Below are positions 57,498-64,000 of a stretch of DNA of 64,000 nucleotides, piece by piece. Under the pieces are notes generated by a model. It was not told the origin of the DNA. It did no database searches and saw nothing but the letters and a program-made list of their open reading frames with translations. The translations under genes were made by a program, and so were the position numbers. The stretch comes from Hydrogenophaga sp. (GTDB lineage Bacteria > Pseudomonadota > Gammaproteobacteria > Burkholderiales > Burkholderiaceae_C), in the NCBI RefSeq assembly GCF_026125785.1, contig NZ_JAHCKL010000001.1, positions 376,949 to 440,948 of the forward strand, in the 5' to 3' direction. Each line of letters begins with the position of its first letter. Position 1 is the first letter of the stretch.

Positions 57498-58888
57498 GGC
57501 TTGACGCGACCGTTGTCCAGCGGCGCGGGGTCGGGCCTGCGGCCATCCGGTACGCGCATCGCCTGGGTATCGGCCTGCAGCTGGCCGCCCATGATGGCCA
57601 GCGCCGTCTCGGCCGTCAGCTCCTTGCGGATGCGTGACTCGTACATCAGGTCGTCGATGTAGCGCGTCAGGCGGTTGATGGTTTCCTGGGTGTCGCGGAT
57701 GGCGTCGCCGGCCCCGGCCACCTCGGGCAGGCTGATGCCGGTCAGCAGGGCCGCGCGCGCCACCAGCGCCTTGTCGATCACGCGGTGCATGGCCAGCTCC
57801 TGGGACAGGCGATTCACTGCGATGCTGCGCGTCTCCACCGGCAGGCGGCGCAGCGCATCGAGCAGCTGCGGGCTCACGGCCATGCCGGGCGCGGCGATGG
57901 TCTGAAGCTCCGCATAGGTGGCAGGTGTTCCCGCCCCCGTGCCGGAACTGGCGAGGACATTCAGCTTTGGCGCCACCAGGTTGTACTCGTCCTCGTACTT
58001 AGGGCCCAGGCCCGTGGCCGTGGTCACGGTGGTCGGGGTGGGACAGCCGGATGTACCTTCCGTGCAGGTGTAGATGCGCTTGTCGCCCAGCACCTCGGTG
58101 GTGAACTTGGCCAGGTCGTTGGGCGTGGGGAAGGCCCGCACCAGGCGGGCATCCTTTTCCAGGGCACTTGCGGAATAGTTGGTGGTCGGCGATGCCGTGG
58201 CCGGCTTGTTCAACGTGACGTTGTAGCCCGCGATCGAGATGTCATGGATGGGAGAGATGGGCCTCGAAGAGGCGCCGCCGGCGAGCCCGCCGAACCAGGG
58301 TATGCCGCGGATATGGGCCTGGTCGTTTTTGGTCAGGTCGAGCTTGGCCTGTACCACGTCCCCCCCGGCCGTGGCCTTGATCTTCCACAGGTCGCCCTGG
58401 GCCATCTTCACCCAATCCTCATACGGATTCTGACCCTGGCGGATGACGGCCTCCATCTCCTCGCAGGTCTTGAGCGCGGCGCCGATCATGGTGTCGGCCT
58501 TGAGCGAGTAGTTCTGGAAAAGCTGGTAGAGGCCCGGCTGGGCACGTTGCAGCACATACAGCGGCAGCGAGGCGATGCCGGCCTTCACCGCATTGCTGAC
58601 CTGCGTGCCCAGGCTGCTGAACCCGTTCATCAGGTTCGACCAGGACAGGCCGATGTCGAACTTGCCGCAGGAGTAATTCAACCGCAAGTTGCCCTGTATG
58701 CCCAGAGTGTTGGCCAGCTGCCCGCGGTAGGCCGCCGCGCCACCCGGCGAGCCGCCGCCCATGCGGTAATAGAGCGATGAGTTGTTCACCGGCTGAGCCT
58801 GCGCCGGGGCATGGCACAGCAGGACGCCCATGACGGCCGCCGACAGCAGGCGCAAGGCTGGGGGATAGGTGTGTGACAAAGCAGGCAT
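57494..58888 (-). CDS. TIGR03755 (PFL_4711) ICE protein, TraH-like
   Basis: A 464-residue exported protein. Signal peptide (LRLLSAAVMGVLLCHAPAQA), then LRLNYSCGKFDIGLSWSNLM, a hallmark of the family, a long helical region, and a C-terminal helix (RLTRYIDDLMYESRIRKELT). Functions in mating-pair formation at the outer face in the family. Lies between TraG-N and TIGR03756 genes. Confidence 0.9.
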   Translation of the reverse strand: MPALSHTYPPALRLLSAAVMGVLLCHAPAQAQPVNNSSLYYRMGGGSPGGAAAYRGQLANTLGIQGNLRLNYSCGKFDIGLSWSNLMNGFSSLGTQVSNAVKAGIASLPLYVLQRAQPGLYQLFQNYSLKADTMIGAALKTCEEMEAVIRQGQNPYEDWVKMAQGDLWKIKATAGGDVVQAKLDLTKNDQAHIRGIPWFGGLAGGASSRPISPIHDISIAGYNVTLNKPATASPTTNYSASALEKDARLVRAFPTPNDLAKFTTEVLGDKRIYTCTEGTSGCPTPTTVTTATGLGPKYEDEYNLVAPKLNVLASSGTGAGTPATYAELQTIAAPGMAVSPQLLDALRRLPVETRSIAVNRLSQELAMHRVIDKALVARAALLTGISLPEVAGAGDAIRDTQETINRLTRYIDDLMYESRIRKELTAETALAIMGGQLQADTQAMRVPDGRRPDPAPLDNGRVKP

Positions 58889-58903
58889 TGCCTTACTCCG
58901 TGG

Positions 58904-60262
58904 TCAGGGAACCGAGAAAAGGTAGATGCCACGGCGCTGGCAGCAGTCGTAGTTGTGCCAGAGGTTCCAGACATAGCCGTCCGTGGAGCTGGTCTTGAAG
59001 TCGCCGAATGAGGCCAGTGACAACGAGTCGTTGTCACCGAACTCGATGCAGGAGGTGCTGGAGGGCGACAGCATCTGCCAGCGCCTGCCACTGAACTGCG
59101 AGAAATACTTGAAACCACCGCCAGGCGACAGCGGCGCGTAGATATGCGGCTGGGCGCTTCTGGTGATGATGGATGCCACCCGTTCGGCATACACCGCCGA
59201 GGCCTTGACCGGGTGCGACTGCACCAGTTTTCCGGTGCGCGGATAGCGTCCGCCCCAGGTGCTGAGTGCAGGCGACTTGCTGACCTCTTGCATCGTGGGA
59301 ATCCAGCTTGCCGGGTAGAGCATTTCTACGGGAATCAGCTCACGCCAGAACAGCGAATCCAGATCCGACTGGAAATGCAGCGTGAAGGCCGATGCCGAGC
59401 CGGGACAGAACAGTGAACCGAGCGGGTAGCCGCCGCCACTGGCGACCTGGGCGATCTGCATGACGCTCTGCAGCGGCCCCAGATCCACCCCCGTCAGCTT
59501 GGAAACCGTGATGCCCAGATCGCCTAGCTTCATGCCCGCGTTCATGAGGCTGCCGACATTGCCGACGGCCGACTGCAGCTTGCCCAGATAGCCGGGAACG
59601 GCGCCAATCTTGCCCAGGATGTCGGCAGGCGCCTTGGCCAGGCTGGCGGCGCCGGCCAGGACGTTGTTGGTGAGCGTCCCCGGCACGGACAGCCATTGCT
59701 GCTGGATGCTGGGCAGCTCCTGATAGGGGAATTTCATCAGCTCGCCGACCCCTGGCACGCCAAAGGCACTGGGCAGATCGGGCAGGGTGCCGCTGGCGAG
59801 CGTGGCCAGGATCATGCCTGCAGGGTTGCCGATGGCGTCCACGCTCTTGAACGTGGCCATTTCCCGGTGCTCGCGCGCCGAGCTGGACGAGGCATCGACC
59901 GGCATGCCCATCATCGCCGCGCCGACGGCACTCATGGTCGCCGCCAGTGGCTTGCCGATGTCCAGCCAGGGGTGGGTCAGAGGCTCGTGGTAGCTGCTGA
60001 CGATCGCATCGGGCACATAGTGGCTGATGCGTATCGACGTGCGAATGGTGCAGCCCTTGAGGGTGCAGTACAGGAAGAAGCAAATGCCCTTGACCCGGTA
60101 GCTGAGGCAGCTGGGCATGGCGGCGATGGTCTTGGTGAGGATCATCGGCGTGGTGATGGTGTCTGCCCGCGCAGGCAACGCCATGGAACAGGCCAGGGCC
60201 AACACCAATGGGGCCAGCAGGCAGCGACGGGCCAGCTGCTGCAGGGCCGTGCGGATGGTCAT
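58904..60262 (-). CDS. TIGR03756 (PFL_4710) ICE protein, TraU-like
   Basis: A 452-residue exported Cys-rich protein. The start at 60262 overlaps the upstream TIGR03757 stop (ATGA) and gives a signal peptide (LLAPLVLALACSMALPARAD). TraU-like features: ITTPMILTKTIAAMPSCLSY, CFFLYCTLKGC, TLHFQSDLDSLFWRELIPVE, and NLWHNYDCCQRRGIYLFSVP at the end. Its many Cys fit dependence on the DsbC of the operon. The longer frame to 60703 is an artefact. Confidence 0.92.
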   Translation of the reverse strand: MTIRTALQQLARRCLLAPLVLALACSMALPARADTITTPMILTKTIAAMPSCLSYRVKGICFFLYCTLKGCTIRTSIRISHYVPDAIVSSYHEPLTHPWLDIGKPLAATMSAVGAAMMGMPVDASSSSAREHREMATFKSVDAIGNPAGMILATLASGTLPDLPSAFGVPGVGELMKFPYQELPSIQQQWLSVPGTLTNNVLAGAASLAKAPADILGKIGAVPGYLGKLQSAVGNVGSLMNAGMKLGDLGITVSKLTGVDLGPLQSVMQIAQVASGGGYPLGSLFCPGSASAFTLHFQSDLDSLFWRELIPVEMLYPASWIPTMQEVSKSPALSTWGGRYPRTGKLVQSHPVKASAVYAERVASIITRSAQPHIYAPLSPGGGFKYFSQFSGRRWQMLSPSSTSCIEFGDNDSLSLASFGDFKTSSTDGYVWNLWHNYDCCQRRGIYLFSVP

Positions 60263-60708
60263 GGCTTGCCTCCCGGCTGGCGGCGCGCCAGCTCCAGGGC
60301 CTGGTGCACGTCCGTGATGCCATAGACCACGGTCTTGCGGTTGATGACGATGGCCGGAATGCGGCTGAGCCGGTAGTTGGCGGCCAGCGTGAGGCCCTGG
60401 GCGGCCGATTCCACCTGCGGCTGCACCTGGCGGCGGATGCGCGCCTCGTTGGCCGCTATCCACTGCTGCGCCTCGGCCTCGGTCTGGGGCAGGTTCTGGT
60501 TGATCGCGGCCTCGATGTTGCGCATGGCATCGAGCCGGTACACCTTGAGCTGGTAGGGCAGGGCGGGCGATGGCTCGGGCGTGACCAGCATCGCCGAGTT
60601 GGCGAACACCTCCACCGTCATGACCCCTGCCGCACCACCCTGGGCATGAGCGGCGCCGGCCAGCAGCAGGGCGGCAAGCGTGCATGCGAGCCGGTGGTGG
60701 CATGTCAT
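60259..60708 (-). CDS. TIGR03757 (PFL_4709) ICE protein
   Basis: A 149-residue exported protein with a thioredoxin-like layout but no CxxC. Signal peptide (ACTLAALLLAGAAHAQ), VMTVEVFANSAMLVTPEPSP, YRLSRIPAIVINRKTVVYGI and TDVHQALELARR, like TrbC-type proteins. It overlaps the ATPase stop (start 60708) and the TIGR03756 start, so the three are translationally coupled. Confidence 0.92.
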   Translation of the reverse strand: MTCHHRLACTLAALLLAGAAHAQGGAAGVMTVEVFANSAMLVTPEPSPALPYQLKVYRLDAMRNIEAAINQNLPQTEAEAQQWIAANEARIRRQVQPQVESAAQGLTLAANYRLSRIPAIVINRKTVVYGITDVHQALELARRQPGGKP

Positions 60709-63700
60709 GAGCGTGTCCTCGCCAGTTCGCGCGCCACCATCATGGCGGCCTCCATCTCGGTGCAGCCATGCTGCTCCATGAGACGCCTGCGCTGGGCTTT
60801 TTCGTGACCCTCGGTCATCGCCAGTGCAATCGGCAGGGCCGGTGGCACGTTCCTGAACAGGAACTGGCCGGTCGCGGAAATCATCACCCCTTCGGTGTAC
60901 TTGGGCGGCTCCTTGCGCGCCGATTCCATCAGCTTGCGCTGCTCGGGCGTCAGAGTTCGGAAGCGCGTGACCTCCTCGATCTCCGACTTGTCCATGGTCA
61001 GCAGCATCCAGTATTCGCACATGGACAGCACGCGATCCATGCTGCCGGGGAAGTCCTTCAGGTTCTGCGTCGCCAGCCAGAACCAGATGTTCAGCTTGCG
61101 CCACATCTTCGTGCCCTTGGCAATCTTCGGGCCGAGCAGGTCGTTGGTCGTGATCAGGTGGCCCTCGTCGGTGAGGAAGATGATGGGCCTGTCCTCGGCC
61201 ACGAAGCGCTCACCACGCGACTGCACCGAATCGAGCAGGCTGGTGTAGGCCACGGCCAGGGCGTCGCCATAGCCGTCCTGGGTCAGCGTGCCCATTTCCA
61301 CCAGGGTCACGTCTGCATCCGGCCAGTCCTGGCCTTCGCGGTTGAACAGCTTGCCGCGCAGGCCCTGGGTGAAGCTCATCATGGACTGGCCCATTTCCTC
61401 GGCACGGATCTGGCGCGGCCCGGACAGGGTGGCGTCCTTGTGCATGCCCATGAGCTCAATCGCCACGTCATGCGCGAGCGGGTGCCGCCGACCTTCCTCG
61501 CGTGCGCGCGTCGCCGCGCGGATGATGGCGCGCGAGATCAGGTAGCGGTCGGCACGGCCCATGCGCGCGGTTTCGCCGCTCTCGCCACCCGTGATCATCA
61601 TGATGGCGGCGATCAGCATCTCGCCGAGCAGGTCGCGCTTGTCCGTGGCGGCCTGGTCGTCCTCGCCCTCGGATTGCTCCGGGTCTGAGTTCATTGCCGC
61701 ACCGGGCTGCGCCGCATCGCTGTCGCCCAGCAGCGCGTCCATGACCGGTGCGTCGGGCAGGCCGGCGTTGATGCGCGCCTGGCGCTCGGCCGCATCGAAG
61801 GAGGTCATGATGTCCGCGTCATCGAGCAGGCGATTGGCATGCACGAAGGGCGGCAGCGACACGTCGGCCTCGCTGCTGAGCGTCACCGAATGGGTGGACA
61901 GGCCCATGGTGCGGAAATAGTCCAGCAGCAGGCCGAACGAGCGCCCGGCATCGACGATCACCAGGCGCGGCCGGTGGATGGCCATCATCATCATCGCCAG
62001 GTAGTTCAGCGTGGCCGATTTGCCTGCGCCGGTAGGCCCGAGCACCAGCATATGGGCGTTCTTCTTGCGGTCATGCTTGTTCAGCGGGTCGATCCAGATG
62101 GGCTCGCCGCCCCGGTTCCAGAACCAGAAGCCCGGATGGTTCGTGCCGCGTGCCCGCCCATAGACGGGCAGCAGCGCCGCGATCTGTGAGGCAAAGGTCA
62201 GGCGCGAGCGGCGCAGGGCGCGGTTGTCGAAGGCCGGGTCGAAGTTGAACGGCAGGCCGCGCATGAAGCCGTCCAGCGGCACCAGATCCTGGCGTGGATG
62301 GACGAAGCGCAGGCCGGTGGGCACCAGCAGGGCATTTGTCTGGGATACCGCCGTCTCCAGGGCTTCGCGGTTCGGCCCGGTCACATACAGCGTGACCATC
62401 ATCGGAAACAGCTTGTCGCCCTCGACCATGCGGTGCAACACCAGCTCGCATTCGCGGTGTGTCTCCATGGCCAGGGCATTGCGCGCACGCGAGGAGTCGC
62501 GGATGCGCTCAATATGGCGCTCCAGCTTGTACTGCGGCTCCACCGTGATCGAGATCGACAGCATGGAGCCGGCCGGCAGGCGGTCAAAGCGCGCGAAGGC
62601 CTCGTTGCCGCTTTGCAGCTCCGCTGAGAAATGCCCGATCTGCGGCGATGAACGCATGGACTGCAGTACCAGGGCCTTCACCGGCACGCCATCGAACTCG
62701 AACAGGCCATCCTGTACGTCCGAATAGGGCTCCGACAGGGTGAGCAGCTCGGCCATGTCCCAGCCAAAGATGGGGGCCGCAGCGGCGCCGGCCATGCTGC
62801 CGGTCTGCCCGGCCTGCTGGGGATCGTCGCCGGGGTAGGGCGCCAGGCGCATCAGGCCCGCATCGCTCTGCGCCCAGGGCACATCGCGGTTGAAGAAGGG
62901 CAGCAGCCATTCATAGAGGTCACGCCCGTTGCAACGGCGTGTTTTCACCCCGGCCTCGCTGAGCGTGGCGGTCAAGGTCACGGCGACGGCCTCGATCTGC
63001 GTGGTGGCGGGCGAGGGGTCTTCGGCCAGCGAGGCAAAGCGCTTGTAGAGACAGCAGCGCACGCGCCGCTGCTGGCCGCGCCAGACCTGGCCCGTCACCT
63101 GGGTATCGGTGAACAGGCCCTGCGGGCGCGATGCCAGATCGATATGTTCTGCCACCTCGGACAGCACCGAGCGCGTGAACGGGGACTGCAGGACGTTGCT
63201 GGCCCGCTCAGGGTAGCGGCCGTGCTGAGCGGCGATGTAGTCGCGCAGCGCGCCATTGAGGCCGTCGATGTTGCGGTCATCGTTGAGGAAGAACTGCACG
63301 ATCCAGGGCGAGGCATCGGACTCGGGCAGGGCCTGCAACGCTTCCTGCACCTTGTTGGCGCGATCAACCAGGAAGTCCAGTGCCTGGGCCTCGGTGGGTA
63401 CGGCGGTCAGCTCGAAGAATACGCCCAGGGTGGAGCCATCCTTGAGCACAAAAACCTGCTCGTCGCCGTCATAGGAGACATAGGGCAGCATGTCCGTGAA
63501 CGATGGCGGGCGCATTGCCATGCGGCGGCGTTGCCCCACGGTTTCGCCACGCCCCGGCTTGGCGCTGCGCTGCTGGCTGTCGCTGCTGTCCCGCTCCTGC
63601 CGGGCCTCGCGGCCGCGCGCCCTGGCGTCGCCCTGCGCACCGCTGCCCGTGGATGCGCGCCGCGCACCCAGGCCGAACAGTCCCAGGCCGAGTTTCTGTA

Positions 63701-63710
63701 TCAGTTCCAT
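60705..63710 (-). CDS. Conjugative transfer ATPase TIGR03744 (PFL_4706; TraC/VirB4-like)
   Basis: A 1001-residue cytoplasmic ATPase. An N-terminal TraC-F-like region (PSFTDMLPYVSYDGDEQVFV, LKDGSTLGVFFELTAVPTEA) is followed by the motor: Walker A in VLGPTGAGKSATLNYLAMMM (about residue 560), Walker B in DRPIIFLTDEGHLI (about residue 845) and an arginine-finger region near FWLATQNLKDFPGSMDRVLS. A Ser/Arg-rich disordered stretch lies at residues 20-50, and an acidic insert (NSDPEQSEGEDDQAATDKRD) near residue 680. It energises T4SS assembly and pilus function. Confidence 0.96.
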   Translation of the reverse strand: MELIQKLGLGLFGLGARRASTGSGAQGDARARGREARQERDSSDSQQRSAKPGRGETVGQRRRMAMRPPSFTDMLPYVSYDGDEQVFVLKDGSTLGVFFELTAVPTEAQALDFLVDRANKVQEALQALPESDASPWIVQFFLNDDRNIDGLNGALRDYIAAQHGRYPERASNVLQSPFTRSVLSEVAEHIDLASRPQGLFTDTQVTGQVWRGQQRRVRCCLYKRFASLAEDPSPATTQIEAVAVTLTATLSEAGVKTRRCNGRDLYEWLLPFFNRDVPWAQSDAGLMRLAPYPGDDPQQAGQTGSMAGAAAAPIFGWDMAELLTLSEPYSDVQDGLFEFDGVPVKALVLQSMRSSPQIGHFSAELQSGNEAFARFDRLPAGSMLSISITVEPQYKLERHIERIRDSSRARNALAMETHRECELVLHRMVEGDKLFPMMVTLYVTGPNREALETAVSQTNALLVPTGLRFVHPRQDLVPLDGFMRGLPFNFDPAFDNRALRRSRLTFASQIAALLPVYGRARGTNHPGFWFWNRGGEPIWIDPLNKHDRKKNAHMLVLGPTGAGKSATLNYLAMMMMAIHRPRLVIVDAGRSFGLLLDYFRTMGLSTHSVTLSSEADVSLPPFVHANRLLDDADIMTSFDAAERQARINAGLPDAPVMDALLGDSDAAQPGAAMNSDPEQSEGEDDQAATDKRDLLGEMLIAAIMMITGGESGETARMGRADRYLISRAIIRAATRAREEGRRHPLAHDVAIELMGMHKDATLSGPRQIRAEEMGQSMMSFTQGLRGKLFNREGQDWPDADVTLVEMGTLTQDGYGDALAVAYTSLLDSVQSRGERFVAEDRPIIFLTDEGHLITTNDLLGPKIAKGTKMWRKLNIWFWLATQNLKDFPGSMDRVLSMCEYWMLLTMDKSEIEEVTRFRTLTPEQRKLMESARKEPPKYTEGVMISATGQFLFRNVPPALPIALAMTEGHEKAQRRRLMEQHGCTEMEAAMMVARELARTRS

Positions 63711-63745
63711 GCAAGTCTCCCTGTCTGTAGCTGTAGCAGCCCGGC

Positions 63746-64000
63746 TCAGGGCTGGCGCGGCGCCTTGGCGCTGGTGTTCTTGGCCGCAGTCTCGGAACCC
63801 TGGTAGCGGGCATGTCCGGCGATCAAGTCCTCGGCCACCTCACCGGGCAGCGCATACTGGGTCTGCTCGTACATCGGGAACACGGTCACATAGCCGGGCA
63901 CCGGGTACTTGCCCTTGGCCAGATGGGGATAGACCACCATCACCAGGTCGGGGTTGGGCACACGGGCAAAGCGCTGTTGCAGCGGCTCCAGGGCCGACCA
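63746..64000 (-). CDS. TIGR03751 ICE lipoprotein, C-terminal part (runs off window)
   Basis: The visible 84 codons (WSALEPLQQRFARVPNPDLV, MVVYPHLAKGKYPVPGYVTV, FPMYEQTQYALPGEVAEDLI) match the C-terminus of the conserved ICE lipoprotein family that precedes the TIGR03744 ATPase gene. The N-terminus with its lipobox lies beyond 64000. A GTG at 63961 is internal and not the real start. Confidence 0.85.
   Translation of the reverse strand, partial: WSALEPLQQRFARVPNPDLVMVVYPHLAKGKYPVPGYVTVFPMYEQTQYALPGEVAEDLIAGHARYQGSETAAKNTSAKAPRQP

Noticed and set aside
1-64000. tRNA or rRNA genes as ICE attachment sites
   Set aside because: No tRNA cloverleaf or CCA-type 3' end was recognised by eye at any border; a tRNA scan would be needed to exclude one.

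Overview
The window looks like a high-GC Burkholderiales-type betaproteobacterial chromosome (Comamonadaceae/Alcaligenaceae style). The basis is a Bug-family solute receptor, TRAP transport, CoA-ester catabolism and the codon/GC pattern; no rRNA or tRNA is present to fix the taxon. Most of it is accessory DNA built on an integrative conjugative element (ICE) of the GI/Tfc type (PFL_47xx protein families), heavily remodelled by insertion sequences, recombinase modules and toxin-antitoxin (TA) loci.

Layout. (1) 1-6235: catabolic cluster with a TRAP transporter (DctQ end, DctM, DctP), an enolase-superfamily dehydratase/racemase, a D-2-hydroxyacid dehydrogenase and an FMN alpha-hydroxyacid oxidase. 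It is followed by a decayed aminotransferase and a TetR/DsbA-like (FrnE) pair. (2) 8169-13698: IS debris, a membrane-anchored alpha/beta hydrolase, and a complete IS66-family element (10702-13698, 8-bp target duplication GGCAACGA) with a fourth accessory gene. (3) 14135-18949: a compact module of a possible AP2-like protein, a DUF3701-type tyrosine recombinase, a SNF2 helicase and a truncated small gene. Its end is overrun by an IS21-family element (18919-22543) that itself carries a nested IS1595-family element (18987-20081, TSD TAGATGTT). (4) 22746-25763: three TA loci (MazEF, Phd/VapC-like, ParDE), a PIN-toxin fragment and a KfrA-like protein, with palindromic operators before several of them.

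(5) 26101-31855: ICE accessory genes (DUF3577/STY4534, DUF3275, small proteins, RadC, DUF1902, DNA methyltransferase). They are separated by structured non-coding leaders that recur with the same architecture (short CAACCC-type box, hairpin, RBS, start), compatible with the known radC RNA class. (6) 31856-36813: an inverted scrap of ICE sequence, then a Tn554/trio-type module of two large tyrosine recombinases and a small HTH/coiled-coil protein; the first recombinase is broken by a partial IS256 element. (7) 36816-47432: an approximately 10.6-kb block lying inside a umuC-like gene. The first 14 codons of umuC are at 36816-36857 and the gene resumes at 47433. The block holds an unknown protein, a receiver-like/HATPase gene pair followed by an attC-like site, a PIN protein, and a CoA-dependent catabolic operon (thiolase-like aldolase, DUF35, CoA-transferase, Bug receptor, two MaoC hydratases) divergent from an IclR regulator.

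(8) 47433-51888: the umuC remainder, a secreted thermonuclease, a XerD-like recombinase, and a TA cassette segment bounded by an exact 27-bp direct repeat. One copy forms the last codons of the recombinase and the other covers the 3' end of the first conjugation gene. (9) 51872-64000: the minus-strand ICE conjugation operon (lytic-transglycosylase-like protein, exported proteins, DsbC, PH-domain protein, TraG-N, TIGR03755/TraH-like, TIGR03756/TraU-like, TIGR03757, TIGR03744 ATPase, TIGR03751 lipoprotein, which runs off the window).

The points most worth attention are the integron-like 27-bp repeat and TA cassette next to its putative recombinase, the split umuC, the repeated structured leaders, and the receiver-like/HATPase cassette with its attC-like site. 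Family names come from recognition of motifs in the translated sequence; no database search was run.
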